Assembly (NCBI GenBank): GCA_964519665.1
Contig: CAZFIV010000026.1
Location: 6,090 to 70,089 of the forward strand
Direction of reading: 5' to 3'
Origin: JANQQN01 sp964519665
GTDB lineage: Bacteria > Myxococcota > Kuafuiibacteriia > Kuafuiibacteriales > Kuafuiibacteriaceae
DNA: 64,000 nt
The notes under the pieces were generated by a model, which was given only the letters and a program-made list of their open reading frames with translations, was not told the origin of the DNA and ran no database searches. Shown here one piece after another: positions 8,965 to 18,603 of this stretch. How positions within the stretch are numbered: the stretch's first letter is position 1; each line of letters opens with the position of its first letter. The position numbers and the translations under genes are program-made.

Positions 8965-9006
8965 GGCCGCCCGCCGGCGCTCGATGGGCCGGCCTGGCGG
9001 GCGGCC
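8965..9006. other. Perfect 11-bp inverted repeat in divergent intergenic region
   Basis: GGCCGCCCGCC (8965-8975) and GGCGGGCGGCC (8996-9006) flank a 20-base spacer. It sits in the 337-base gap between the small membrane protein and the CBS-domain gene. It may be a structured 5' leader or simply GC-rich sequence; nothing else is seen in this gap except a GGAGG Shine-Dalgarno before 9244. Confidence 0.35.
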
Positions 9007-9243
9007 CTCGGCCGAGCTCACGGGGGCGGTGAGCGATCGCGGAGCCTGGTTGACTGCTCGCGGAGGGTATCGGAATGGCAGCCGGAGTGTTTCTAAGGAA
9101 GTGTAGGCCCGCCGACCGACATCTTCGGTCGTCGCTCCCCTTCGAGTGCCGAATTTATTGTCACGGAAGCCGCGCAGATTCAGTCGTCGCGTGATATACT
9201 GATCAGTACGGCTTTGCTCAAAGCGGAGCCGCGGAGGCATGAG

Positions 9244-9780
9244 ATGGTCAATATCCCTACGGCCCGCGACGCGATGTCGGCATATCTAATCGTCCTACGG
9301 CCCGACGAAGACATCTTCGAGGCGATCGATGTCCTCGTCGACAAACGAGTCTCGGGCGCCCCAGTGCTCGACGACAAGGGTGAACTCGTTGGAATCCTGA
9401 CTGAGAAAGATTGCCTGCGAATCCTGTCGAATTCGGCCTACGGCGAGCTTGCGGGCGGCACGGTCGGGGACTACATGTCGCCGGTCAAGGTCACCCTCAG
9501 CACGGAGATGGGTATCTTCGGGGTCGTCGATGCCTTCTTGCAGACCAACTTTCCGATTCTACCGGTTCTCCACCATGGTAAGCTGGTGGGCCGGGTCAGC
9601 CGGCTCGACCTCCTGCAACAAATTAGATCATTCGAGCGCAGAGTCGAGCAGGAGCGCGCCCAGGAGGAGCGGGAACGCTACGAACTGGAGCATCCGTCTT
9701 CCATTGAACGGATGCAGCGGATCGCGAGCAGCCATACCCCCAAGCAGCTCGCGGAGGTCATGAAGAACCGATACAACTAA
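9244..9780 (+). CDS. Tandem CBS-domain protein
   Basis: 178 residues. The start ATG at 9244 has GGAGG upstream (about 9232-9237). Two CBS motifs make one Bateman module: residues about 8-60 (ARDAMSAYLIVLRPDEDIFEAIDVLVDKRV, split here: SGAPVLDDKGELVGILTEKD) and about 75-130 (VGDYMSPVKVTLSTE; FPILPVLHHGKLVGRVSRLD). The C-terminal 45 residues are charged and likely helical (ERRVEQERAQEERERYELE). CBS pairs bind adenine nucleotides and regulate partner proteins. No catalytic domain is attached, so a stand-alone energy sensor is likely; the partner is not evident from neighbours. It converges with the amidohydrolase gene, 29 bases apart. Confidence 0.88.
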   Translation: MVNIPTARDAMSAYLIVLRPDEDIFEAIDVLVDKRVSGAPVLDDKGELVGILTEKDCLRILSNSAYGELAGGTVGDYMSPVKVTLSTEMGIFGVVDAFLQTNFPILPVLHHGKLVGRVSRLDLLQQIRSFERRVEQERAQEERERYELEHPSSIERMQRIASSHTPKQLAEVMKNRYN

Positions 9781-9809
9781 CGACTGGCGCATGGACCGTC
9801 GGACAACGA

Positions 9810-12800
9810 CTACCGGCCGCAGCTGCACCCGAAGTGGGAGTGCCCGATGCCGACCGAGCTCCCCCACCACTTACCGATGCCCAGCGCGTTGGGGCCGGTG
9901 CCGAATGCCTGGGTGCCGATGTCATCGATGTCGTTCCCTATTTGGTCCATGGTCGATGCGTCGTAGAGGCGTCCGTTTTGCATCACGAAGTGGACGGAAT
10001 CCGTGTTTCGGATGTTCTCGAGGGGGTTCTTTTCAAGGACCACGAGGTCGGCCAGCTTACCGACCTCGATGGACCCGATGTCCGCCTCCATGCCCAGGGT
10101 GCGGGCCGGGAAGATCGTTGCGGTTCGTAAGATCTCCATCGGTTTCATGCCGCCCTGTGCGTACATCCACATTTCCCAGTGCTCGGCGAGGCCCGGCATC
10201 TGGCCGTGGGCACCGGTGTTGACCAGATGCCCGCGGTCGACCAACGTCTTCAGCTGCTGCGCGACCCGGATGTGGTTGTAGTCTCCTTCGGGTGCTTTCA
10301 CCCGGCGGCGGGCGCGGGGCGCGAGCACGTATTGAGGGACATAAGTGGTCAGGCGCGGGTGCAGCCAGACGTCGTGGTGTTGGTACCAGTAGTTCTCACC
10401 CATTATGCCACCGTACGCGACGACCAACGTCGGCGTTAGCGCAAGCTCGCTTTCCGACCAAAACTGCAGAACGTCGTCGTAGATGGTTTCGACCGGCAGG
10501 TTGTGCTCGATCGTGGTGTGGCCATCGGCGAGCATGGTCAGGTTGTGCATGAAGGTGGCTCCGCCTTCGGGCACGACTTGCATCTCGAGCTGTCGGGCGG
10601 CTTCGATGACCTGCTGACGTTGGTCGCGGCGCGGTTGATTGTACGATTTCACGCTGAATCCGCCGACGCTCTTGATGCGACGGAGGTGGAACATCGCGTC
10701 GTCGAGGCTCTCGATGCTCGCCTTGTAGTCGGCCCCGGCCGCGCCGTAGAGAATCCGGCCGGTCGAAAAGATGCGGGGCGCCCGAATCATCCCCGCCCGC
10801 TGCAGCTCGCTTGCCGAGAAGACAAGCTCGGTGTCGTTCGACGGATCGTGGATCGTCGTCACCCCGAAAGCCAAGTTGGCAAACTGCCCCCAGTTGTGTT
10901 GCGGGACGATTCCCGCCGTACCGAAGGGCCCGTGGGCGTGCGCGTCGATGAGGCCAGGGATGATCGTCTTTCCCTCGACGTCGACGCTCAGCACCGACGC
11001 CGGCACGTCGACCGACCCTGTGGCGCCGACGGCCACGATCCGGTTGCCTTCGACCACCACAGTACCGTCCTCGATCACTTCGTCGCCATTCATCGTCACG
11101 ATGCGGGCACCGGTGAGCGCGATACCGCCACGAGGGACGTCGGCGACGGTCGAAAAGCCGATCGGCGTGCCCCTTACGGGTGGTTCTGGCAACTTGTCTG
11201 GCGCGCCTTCCAAGAACGCGAAGGCATCGGTCAGGGGTCGTTCGAAAAGGTTGGGCCCGAGGGCCCAGTGCAACGAGGTCGCGGTACCGGACCACGACAG
11301 ATAGTCCCCGGCGTGATGGGTGACCTTGGCCACCGGTATGCTCTCGGCCTTCGGACCCACGGCGACCGTTCGTCCGCTCTCGATGAACGGGGCGACGTAC
11401 ACGTTGAAGCCGTCGCGAAACGCTAGCCAGCGGTCATCGGGGGCGACCAGGTACCGTTGCGCGCTCTTGCTGGTGAACAGATCGCGGGTCGTGCGCTTCT
11501 TCAGGTCGAGCGACACCAGCACTCGCGTGTCACTGGTTTCGTCGCCGGACGCGCGCATGAAGAACAAACGGTCGGAGCGGGCTCCAAAGTGTGGGTGAGC
11601 GCCGTCCTTGAGCAGACGTTCCTGCGCGCCGCCTCGACTCGAGATTCGATAGATGCCGGGTTCGTCGCTGTAGCGCGGGTCGCGCAGAAAGCCGCCGCCA
11701 ACCCGCCGAAACACCACCGTTTGCCCGTCTGGACTGAAGGCGGGTTCCACGTAGTGGGCAGGTCGATTCGAGATGATGCGCGGCCGGCCGCCACGCGCCG
11801 AGATGACCCGAAGGTCACCGAGGGTGCGGTCGCTCCAGGTCGCGTAGACGATCCATTTCCCGTCGCGGCTAAACGACGGGTGGTGTTCGAACCGATCTTC
11901 GCCGCGGGTCAGCCTACGAGGGCTTCCGTTCGGAAGGTCCTTCACCCACAGATGGCCGAGCGCAATGTAGGCGACGCGGTCCCCGGTCGGCGAGACGGTG
12001 ACCGATCGCAGCATCTTGACTTGAATCTGGTCGGGCGCCACCGCCTGCGGCGGTCGAACGACCGTCGCCACCTGCTTGTCGGCTTTGACGCGGAACGGGA
12101 TCTCGGTGACTTGGCCGTTGGCGACGTCCACGCGTTTGATATGCCCGTCGTCCCAGAACACGATCGACTTCGCGTCAGGGGTCCAAGCCATCCCCGGATA
12201 CACTCCGTGCAGCGCCCAGATCTCTTGGTTGTCTCGTTCGAGGCCTCCGTAGAGGGGGCGCTCAGCGCCGGACCGCAGGTCTTTGATGAACAGTGTGGTG
12301 ACGTACTCGACGCGCCGCGTGAAGGCCAACCAGCGGCCATCCGGTGAGGGCGTAGGTCGGGCGGCGCCTCCCGGGCCGCCAGCGATGGTGACGATCTCGC
12401 CGGTTTCGCGGTCGAGGCGTTCGATGACATAGATCTGCCCGGACGAGTCTTTGTTGTAGTCGAAGAACCGCCCGGGCGAGGCGTCCCGGTCGTAGTACAG
12501 GTAGCGCCCATCAGGGCTGAAGACTGGGTCGTTGACGTCTTTCTGCTCAGTGGCGCGCTTGGTCATCTGGACGCCACCGCCGCCCGAAACATGGTAGAGC
12601 CACATTTCGCCGGCCCCGAGGGACCGTTTACCAGTGAAGTGTTTCTTGCCCACCAGGTAGGCGCCACTAGGTTCCCAGTTCGGGTTGTTCACGAGGCGGA
12701 ATGACTCTTTGGTGACTTGGCGCGGCTCGGAGCCGTCGCCGTTCATCACCCACAGGTTATCACCGCCCCCCGCGTCGCTCGTGAAGGCGATCTTCGTTCC

Positions 12801-13223
12801 GTCGGGGCTGAACCGGGGCTGCATGTGCCAGGCGTGTCCCTGACGGATGGCGGTCGCCTCGCCGCCCGCGATGGGCAAGGTGTAGATATCGCCGAGCAGG
12901 TCGAAGACGACCGTTTTCCCATCCGGCGACACGTCGAGTCCAATCCAGGTCCCTTCGTCGGTGTCGATGGTGACCTTCTTGAAGCCCCAGTCGCCAGGTG
13001 GTGTTTCAACCTCCCATTCGTGCTTCTTGGCGACCTCCTCGGGTGGAGCGGTCGCCGGCCCGGAGGCGGGGTCGCCTTTCCCCTCCGAGCCCGAAGTCCT
13101 CGCTGCCGCGCCGGGTGTCGTCCGGGCGGTCGATCCTTGCGCTCCAGAGCCCTGAGAGCCCACACAGCCGAGCAACGCAAGGGTTGCGACCCATGGGCCG
13201 CGTACGGAGATATGCCGAGACAT
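9810..13223 (-). CDS. Lipoprotein with TolB-type beta-propeller and amidohydrolase domain
   Basis: 1137 residues. ATG at 13223 is preferred over TTG one codon earlier; GAGAAGAG lies upstream. The signal peptide ends in LALLGC, a lipobox, so the protein is membrane-anchored outside the cytoplasm. Residues about 75-660 hold repeated PD40/TolB motifs (FSPDGTKIAFTSDAGG, FSPDGRYLYYDRD, FSRDGKWIVYATW, FSPDGQTVVFRRVGG). The amidohydrolase domain follows: GLIDAHAHGPFG near residue 755 supplies the HxH metal ligands, then FSVKSYNQ, TIEHNLP, NTGAHGQMPGLAEHWEMW and GKLADLVVLEKNPLENIR. Propeller-amidohydrolase fusions of this type are widespread, with unknown substrates (cyclic amides or peptides suspected). 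The C-terminus ends unusually with a His/Cys-rich tail, HSHFGCSCGR, which could bind metal. Confidence 0.9.
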   Translation of the reverse strand: MSRHISVRGPWVATLALLGCVGSQGSGAQGSTARTTPGAAARTSGSEGKGDPASGPATAPPEEVAKKHEWEVETPPGDWGFKKVTIDTDEGTWIGLDVSPDGKTVVFDLLGDIYTLPIAGGEATAIRQGHAWHMQPRFSPDGTKIAFTSDAGGGDNLWVMNGDGSEPRQVTKESFRLVNNPNWEPSGAYLVGKKHFTGKRSLGAGEMWLYHVSGGGGVQMTKRATEQKDVNDPVFSPDGRYLYYDRDASPGRFFDYNKDSSGQIYVIERLDRETGEIVTIAGGPGGAARPTPSPDGRWLAFTRRVEYVTTLFIKDLRSGAERPLYGGLERDNQEIWALHGVYPGMAWTPDAKSIVFWDDGHIKRVDVANGQVTEIPFRVKADKQVATVVRPPQAVAPDQIQVKMLRSVTVSPTGDRVAYIALGHLWVKDLPNGSPRRLTRGEDRFEHHPSFSRDGKWIVYATWSDRTLGDLRVISARGGRPRIISNRPAHYVEPAFSPDGQTVVFRRVGGGFLRDPRYSDEPGIYRISSRGGAQERLLKDGAHPHFGARSDRLFFMRASGDETSDTRVLVSLDLKKRTTRDLFTSKSAQRYLVAPDDRWLAFRDGFNVYVAPFIESGRTVAVGPKAESIPVAKVTHHAGDYLSWSGTATSLHWALGPNLFERPLTDAFAFLEGAPDKLPEPPVRGTPIGFSTVADVPRGGIALTGARIVTMNGDEVIEDGTVVVEGNRIVAVGATGSVDVPASVLSVDVEGKTIIPGLIDAHAHGPFGTAGIVPQHNWGQFANLAFGVTTIHDPSNDTELVFSASELQRAGMIRAPRIFSTGRILYGAAGADYKASIESLDDAMFHLRRIKSVGGFSVKSYNQPRRDQRQQVIEAARQLEMQVVPEGGATFMHNLTMLADGHTTIEHNLPVETIYDDVLQFWSESELALTPTLVVAYGGIMGENYWYQHHDVWLHPRLTTYVPQYVLAPRARRRVKAPEGDYNHIRVAQQLKTLVDRGHLVNTGAHGQMPGLAEHWEMWMYAQGGMKPMEILRTATIFPARTLGMEADIGSIEVGKLADLVVLEKNPLENIRNTDSVHFVMQNGRLYDASTMDQIGNDIDDIGTQAFGTGPNALGIGKWWGSSVGIGHSHFGCSCGR

Positions 13224-13320
13224 CAAACGCTCTTCTCAGATCTTCTGAGCGGAAGCAACGAACGGAGTCGGGGCCGAGTCGACTGCCACGTGATCACTCC
13301 CCATGAGATAAAGTGGTGCC

Positions 13321-13797
13321 ATGACAAAAGGGATGGTGACGATCGAGGTGCAGGCCCCGCCCGAGCCGGTCTTCGACCTCGTTCACGACTACTCGCGGCG
13401 GCTCGAATGGGATTCGATGTTAAGTGAAGCACGGCTCATGGGCGGTGCCACCGCGGCCGGGGTCGGGGTTCGGTCGCTCTGTGTTGGCACCTGGCGCAGC
13501 GCCTTCTTGCCGATGGAGACCGAGTACGTGAGCTTTCGACGCGGCCACGTCGCGGCGGTGAGGCTTACCAACCGGCCTCCGTTCTTCGAGCGATTTGCGG
13601 CGACGATTCGGCACAAGCAAATCGATGCGCAGCGCTCACAGGTGACGTACCTCTATAATTTCAAGACACGGCCCACCGCGCTCGCCTGGCTCTTGACACC
13701 CATCATATCGTGGCTGATGGCCCGGGAAGTCCGTAGCCGCCTCGAGTCTTTGCGACACCATTTTGCTGGTTTGCCTTCGGCCACCGGCCGCCGATGA
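13321..13797 (+). CDS. SRPBCC (START/polyketide-cyclase-like) family protein
   Basis: 158 residues from ATG at 13321. The sequence shows the helix-grip pattern: N-terminal VTIEVQAPPEPVFDLVHDYS, then RLEWDSMLSEARLMGG, a central beta region, and a long C-terminal helix (MAREVRSRLESLRHHF). Such proteins bind hydrophobic ligands in a central cavity; no catalytic residue can be assigned. It is divergent from the propeller-amidohydrolase with 97 bases between starts, so they may share a control region. A hydrophobic stretch near residues 115-130 (ALAWLLTPIISWLM) may touch the membrane. Confidence 0.8.
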   Translation: MTKGMVTIEVQAPPEPVFDLVHDYSRRLEWDSMLSEARLMGGATAAGVGVRSLCVGTWRSAFLPMETEYVSFRRGHVAAVRLTNRPPFFERFAATIRHKQIDAQRSQVTYLYNFKTRPTALAWLLTPIISWLMAREVRSRLESLRHHFAGLPSATGRR

Positions 13798-14020
13798 ATC
13801 CACGAGAAGACGGCTAGAAGGTCGGTGTTTTCGGCGTTCGCATGGTGTTGCCTGACGACGGCGTGTCGATAGAAAACGTCCGAAGCCATTCGTAGCCCTT
13901 CATGGCCTGCTCGAGGACGTCCCTGAACTCCGCAGAAATCTCGGGAAGATCTCCGGGTGGCTCACCGAAGCCCGTTGAACGCCAGACGGCGTCGTACCAA
14001 TGCGACGCTCGGGTCTTCTT

Positions 14021-15166
14021 CTATTCGAGATCGACTCGAATCAATCGCCCCGACTGAGCAATGATCCACGCCGTCGTGCCCCCGTCCCACTCTAGCTCCC
14101 CGTCCAACGCGTATGATTTTGGGCGGTCGGGGTCGGAGACTTTCCAACGGTGAAGTGTCTGCCAATCGCTGCCATTAGGTGGGGTTGCGGTGGGCGCAGC
14201 ACTCAGGACTTTGTCGCCTCCGGTCATCGTCCACAAGGCCATGACCCACTGGCCGTCGTCGCTGATCTGCGCGTCGGTTACGCCCACCAAATCCGCAGGG
14301 GGGGCGATCGGCATCGCTGCCCGCGTTTTGGCGTCAAATCGATACCAGGGCGGCGCGTTCTTGTCCGCCGTGGAATGCGCGACATCGTCGTCTTCACTGA
14401 GGCTGAACCGGTATCCTGCCGAAACGTCAAGAACCCGCTGCATTCCACCCGCGGTCTCAATGAACGTCTTCGACATGTCTAGGGGATTCAATAGAATGAC
14501 ACCGGACCGACTTCGACCCGCACTTGTCCATTGGTCGAACAGGGGACGGTCGCGGGAAGCCTTCAGGGTCTGCTCAGAGGACTCGAGGGGAACGGCAAAC
14601 GGGTCGAGCGTGATACTGACCGCGTCCTTGCCTTTTCCTTTGAGCGCCCATATCCGGCGGCCGTCGCGGGTCCAGACCGGCGCCACGTGGTACTCTCCAG
14701 GGGCGAATTCGACGACCGTACTCCGCTTGAAGTCCAGCACGGCATCGAGGCGAGTCAAAAAGGCCCCGCTCGCACTTTGGACCTTTTGCTTACCCTGGAC
14801 GATGACGCCTTCTTCATCGGGTCGCCAACCGACCGGCTGAGCGCCGTGCAGTTCGAAGACTGAGCTCTTGAGACACTGGAGAGCGTCGCCGTCGCGGTGC
14901 AGGCACCATTCCGTCGAGACGACCTGTTCGTCATCGGTAAGGGGCGCAGAGTCGGCCGGAAGTCTCCGCAACAGCCGGCTTCGCCCGCTCGGGCTGATGC
15001 TGCCGTTCGAATCGAGAGCAAGTGGGAGGTCGACAACCGTCACCTTCGCTTGCTTGGGGGCGACCGAGGTCGCTGATACATCGGCGAAGCCACGGTTTCG
15101 CGCGCGGCAACCCCAAGGCGCCAGCAGCAGCGCAAGCGCGGTGAGAGCGACCACTCGGTGCGACAT
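14021..15166 (-). CDS. Hypothetical lipoprotein, possibly propeller-like
   Basis: 381 residues from ATG at 15166, chosen because it begins a lipoprotein signal (SHRVVALTALALLLAPWGC). A longer frame to 15217 adds 17 residues without function. Repeated WT-DGRRIWALKG, SDDGQWVMALWTM and TAWIIAQSGRLIRVD patterns look like blades of a WD40/TolB-type propeller, but the match is weak and no family name is justified. Predicted periplasmic or outer-membrane-anchored. Tail-to-tail with the SRPBCC gene, 223 bases apart; nothing notable lies in that gap. Confidence 0.7.
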   Translation of the reverse strand: MSHRVVALTALALLLAPWGCRARNRGFADVSATSVAPKQAKVTVVDLPLALDSNGSISPSGRSRLLRRLPADSAPLTDDEQVVSTEWCLHRDGDALQCLKSSVFELHGAQPVGWRPDEEGVIVQGKQKVQSASGAFLTRLDAVLDFKRSTVVEFAPGEYHVAPVWTRDGRRIWALKGKGKDAVSITLDPFAVPLESSEQTLKASRDRPLFDQWTSAGRSRSGVILLNPLDMSKTFIETAGGMQRVLDVSAGYRFSLSEDDDVAHSTADKNAPPWYRFDAKTRAAMPIAPPADLVGVTDAQISDDGQWVMALWTMTGGDKVLSAAPTATPPNGSDWQTLHRWKVSDPDRPKSYALDGELEWDGGTTAWIIAQSGRLIRVDLE

Positions 15167-15463
15167 CGTGAGCAACGGTGGGTCAAATGGAACCATGACG
15201 GCAACGAGTAGACCCACCGATCAACCATCACATCAAGAGGTTATCATGAGGGGACGTAATGGAGCCGTGGCAGCAGCTCTCTGTCCTCTAGCACAGGCAG
15301 CAGCGCTCATCGTTGTGGGCTGCCGGGACCGTCGAGGTGTCATCCGTCAGTGTCCGTTCGAGCGGATTCCATTTTTTTCGGCCCCGTCGAATCCCACGGA
15401 TCGACGCAAGGGGACGCAGGCTCTCCTCAGGGGAATACCGGTCGGAGCTCGCTGGCCATCAAG

Positions 15464-16864
15464 CTACAAATTGGACGTCACCGTGACTTTGACGAACCGA
15501 TATCCGGACCGAATGGTCTCTCGAAACTGTCGCGCGAGCCAGTCGAACTCGGAGCGTTGGGCACCCTCGGTCTCCCCCACGCCAATGGCGTGGATATCTG
15601 TGGCACCCATTCTTTTCAAGCGAGCTACGACGCCTCGAGCCCGCCGGATGGCCAACCGTTTGTTGTGGGAAGTGGACCCCTCTGCTGAGGCGTAGCCCAA
15701 AACCTCGAAGTGATATTCGGGACTGCAGTAGCGCGCGAGGGCGTCCAACGGCCTTAGGTCGGTTTGATGCTTGTTCTGTCGATATTTGACGACGACCTCC
15801 TTCTCCGGCTCCGGCGGCGATGCGACTTCGGGCTGTTCGAGCGGGCGGAGGTTCTTCCCTGTGGCTTCGCGGTCGACGGTGGCGTCGGCAACGGTGAAGT
15901 CGCTGGGCACTCGACGGGTACGGGTAGCGGCCTCGTGGTGGTGTCCCATATAAATTTTGCGTTCCCAGGTCGGGCGGTCGTCGGGCCCCGGTGCATCGAC
16001 CAGCCGTGCTTGGAAAGCCGTTAGGACCTCGGTCTGCATCCTTTGGATTGAGCTCATCATCGTGATCTGGACCGACCGCTCCATGCCCTCGCCGGACTCC
16101 GCAATGGTCCGGACGTGGCTTCTCACCTGGGCAAAGCGTAGCCGGAGCTGGCGCACGGCCTGTTCGCGGCTCGGGAAGACCGTCCCCACCTGTACTGATG
16201 CAAAACCCACGATGTAGCGGCAGATGAGTTGGCGGTCATCGATGCTGAACTGGAAGTCCAGCAACGGTAGCCCGATGCTGGATACGGTGCGGTTTAGGTA
16301 CACAGCCGCCTGGTTTCTGTGAAACTTCGCTTGGGCCCCGTCAGGTCCCACACGGGTTTGAACGCTGGTTTGATCTGGTCTCGAAGCCAGCGCGTCCATC
16401 ATGGGACCTTGGACTTCGCCGTCAGGTTCGTATGTCAGCACGATGCCGCTCGGTGCGGCGAAGCGGGGCGTGAAATTGACGCCGGTCAGAAGGGCGTGAC
16501 TGCCCGAGACCGCCTCGGCCTCGAGTTGTGGGCGGGATCCAACCGGACGTGAACGCAGTGCGGCGTACTGGGCCCTATGTACTGCTTCGTGGGCCAAGAC
16601 CGGTCGTGCCTGGTAACGCCGCATCGTATCAGCCAGCACCGTGGTTCGACCTGCTCTGGTCCACGCGGGCGGACGCGAGGTCGCAGCCGAAGAGGGGTCG
16701 ATCGTGACCTCCTCATCCAGAAAGGACAAGCCATAGGAGGGAGGCCGCAAACGGGCCGCGCCCGAGCCCGATGCTCGAGCCTCCGGGAGTGACGTCAGGC
16801 GCTTCGGGTTTGATGCTGGGGATCGGTCGTGAGATGGTATTGGTCTGCTATCCTGCTTCTTCAT
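15464..16864 (-). CDS. DUF4157 (eCIS core)-like zincin with C-terminal OmpA domain
   Basis: 466 residues, ATG at 16864. Residues 90-100 read LAHEAVHRAQY; HEAVH at 92-96 is an HExxH zinc-metallopeptidase motif in the context typical of DUF4157, the domain that marks cargo and core genes of extracellular contractile injection systems (eCIS). The middle region (about 110-330) is not recognised. From about residue 355 an OmpA-like domain follows: EVVVKYRQNK, YHFEVLGYASAEGSTSHNKR, AIRRARGVVARLKRMGATDI, which usually binds peptidoglycan. No signal peptide is visible, consistent with loading from the cytoplasm by an injection system, but unusual for an OmpA domain. Neighbours are a lipase and a second, broken DUF4157 gene. 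Cargo status is inference. Confidence 0.75.
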   Translation of the reverse strand: MKKQDSRPIPSHDRSPASNPKRLTSLPEARASGSGAARLRPPSYGLSFLDEEVTIDPSSAATSRPPAWTRAGRTTVLADTMRRYQARPVLAHEAVHRAQYAALRSRPVGSRPQLEAEAVSGSHALLTGVNFTPRFAAPSGIVLTYEPDGEVQGPMMDALASRPDQTSVQTRVGPDGAQAKFHRNQAAVYLNRTVSSIGLPLLDFQFSIDDRQLICRYIVGFASVQVGTVFPSREQAVRQLRLRFAQVRSHVRTIAESGEGMERSVQITMMSSIQRMQTEVLTAFQARLVDAPGPDDRPTWERKIYMGHHHEAATRTRRVPSDFTVADATVDREATGKNLRPLEQPEVASPPEPEKEVVVKYRQNKHQTDLRPLDALARYCSPEYHFEVLGYASAEGSTSHNKRLAIRRARGVVARLKRMGATDIHAIGVGETEGAQRSEFDWLARQFRETIRSGYRFVKVTVTSNL

Positions 16865-17176
16865 CGGCCCTTCTCCTATGTAGAGCTCCGTACCACGCAG
16901 ACCATTTGTCGTTTATTGAGTACTTTCAATAGCGCCGATGCATCTATCGCTCTGGGAGGATGCCACTCTTCGTATTCGAGAACTCCCGCTCTCCGCATCC
17001 GCGGGGTCGCAGTAGAAACCAATCCCGTCGCCACGCAGTTGCGCGTAGTTGCCTCGTACGGCATCCCGTTACGGGCCGGCTGGCCTCTATCGGTACTCGA
17101 ACGGAAAATTATCGATTTTCAGTATACGACCCGGCAGGAGACGGCGGTCGCAGCATCCGGCTTGGGGACCAAGCCA
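16865..17176. other. Intergenic gap without gene
   Basis: 312 bases between the DUF4157-OmpA start and the lipase stop, both minus strand. It must hold the promoter of the former. No repeat, hairpin with T-run or clear promoter was recognised. Confidence 0.4.
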
Positions 17177-18418
17177 TCAAGAACGGATCCAATCCCGCAT
17201 CTGACGGAAGGCCGGTTGGTTGGCGAGGAGGCCTAAATGCGAGACGCCGTAGATTACCGCTCGGTGTGCGTCAGGGAACTCGAGGGTCCGGTTCGCGTCT
17301 CGATGGCGCCCTAGGGCGCTGTCTATCGGCACCAAGCCATCCCCAGACGGCTGAGAAGTGGCCGAGGGCTCGGTCGTCTGGCTACCGGCGAGGGCAAAAC
17401 ACCGCACGCCAGCGGGCAACGGTACCACCGCTTGCGCGTCCTCGGTTAGAGTTCCGTAGCGGAGGTCAGCGATGCCGGCGCTGCGTCGCCGAGTGAGTCG
17501 CGTGAGGGGGGCCGAATAGGGGCTTACGTCGAGCACGGCGTCGACCCACGCGCCGCCACGTGACAGAGGGGAGCCGTGATGTGGCGTACCCAGGAAGACC
17601 ATCGTATGGAGCTTGGACGTCCACTCGTAGCCTTCGGTTTCGGCGTAGTAACAGGCACTCCGGGCGACGAGGCCCCCCATGCTATAGCCGAGGAGAATGA
17701 TCTGATCGACCGGGCGAGGCCAGCGCCGGAGAATTATTTCCAATAGGGCGGCGAACTCTCGGCCGTTGCGGTGAATGGGTAGGCCGCTATTATACTGAAG
17801 GTACAAAGGTACGAGATTCAGTGCATCCGCCAACTGCGCACCGTGATCGTGGCCATCTTTGGTTCGCCAACCGCCGTCCGACATGCACAATCCGTGCGCG
17901 AGTACGAGCAAGCGATCGCCGACATCCGACGGATCACCCACCTCGCTCGACGATTCGGAGTCGGCGGGTCGAAGAGACATCGGAATTGCGAGTGCGTTGC
18001 CGGACGCCCACAGATAGTCGCCCCACACCCCATTGACGGCAGCCAGGAGTGCGTCGCGTCGCGCCGATGGCGAGCCGTCACTGGTCACGAGATCGGCCCA
18101 TGGTGCTAAGGAAGCCTCCAACCGACCTCCGACCAAGTCGATGCCCCCGCGGATACCGCGGTAAACTAGCCCGGTGATGCCCCGGGTCCGCTTCGCGGGA
18201 GGCGGCCCGATCGGCAGAGTGAAGCGCTGAATCGTGCCGTGCATGCTTTCAACGACATCAACGACCCCCCGCACGCCGTCGAGAGCCAGGCGCACGGCAC
18301 CTTGTAGATCTTTGAGGTGACGACCTGTGCTCGATGCTGTCGTCGCTGCGGCGACCGACGTCTGAAAGATGTGGTGTAGGCTCGGCCCGAATAGTGACGT
18401 CATAGGCGATCGTAGCAT
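17177..18418 (-). CDS. Alpha/beta-hydrolase lipase (PGAP1-like), possible toxin cargo
   Basis: 413 residues, ATG at 18418 (a second ATG at 18403 is possible). The nucleophile elbow GYSMGG puts Ser at residue 246; LVLAHGLCMSDGGW (171-184) forms the oxyanion region and VFLGTPHHGSPLSRGG is the signature seen in PGAP1-like triacylglycerol lipases. The N-terminal 150 residues are amphipathic and unrecognised. There is no signal peptide. It lies directly downstream of a broken DUF4157 gene and upstream of an intact DUF4157-OmpA gene, a neighbourhood that resembles eCIS-associated toxin loci where lipases are common payloads. An ordinary intracellular esterase is the alternative. Confidence 0.8.
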   Translation of the reverse strand: MLRSPMTSLFGPSLHHIFQTSVAAATTASSTGRHLKDLQGAVRLALDGVRGVVDVVESMHGTIQRFTLPIGPPPAKRTRGITGLVYRGIRGGIDLVGGRLEASLAPWADLVTSDGSPSARRDALLAAVNGVWGDYLWASGNALAIPMSLRPADSESSSEVGDPSDVGDRLLVLAHGLCMSDGGWRTKDGHDHGAQLADALNLVPLYLQYNSGLPIHRNGREFAALLEIILRRWPRPVDQIILLGYSMGGLVARSACYYAETEGYEWTSKLHTMVFLGTPHHGSPLSRGGAWVDAVLDVSPYSAPLTRLTRRRSAGIADLRYGTLTEDAQAVVPLPAGVRCFALAGSQTTEPSATSQPSGDGLVPIDSALGRHRDANRTLEFPDAHRAVIYGVSHLGLLANQPAFRQMRDWIRS

Positions 18419-18603
18419 GGCCGGCGAGTATCCGATAGACTACCCCCAAGCCCGATGAAGAAATGCGCAGGCCGGAGTTAGACGTAGAACGTAGGCATGT
18501 GATGGTTGGCGGGCCTCCCATCGTTAGGAGCGCGAAGTCCACGTTTGAGTAGAGTTTACCAACCGGGGAAAGTGAGCACGGACCGGCCGGCGGGGCGCGG
18601 TAT

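Noticed and set aside
15246..15695. Plus-strand ORF starting like a lipoprotein (ATG 15246, hydrophobic stretch ending IVVGC)
   Set aside because: It overlaps the real DUF4157-OmpA gene by over 200 bases, has a weak Shine-Dalgarno and its second half is plainly a shadow of that gene; a decayed lipoprotein remains possible but is not supported.
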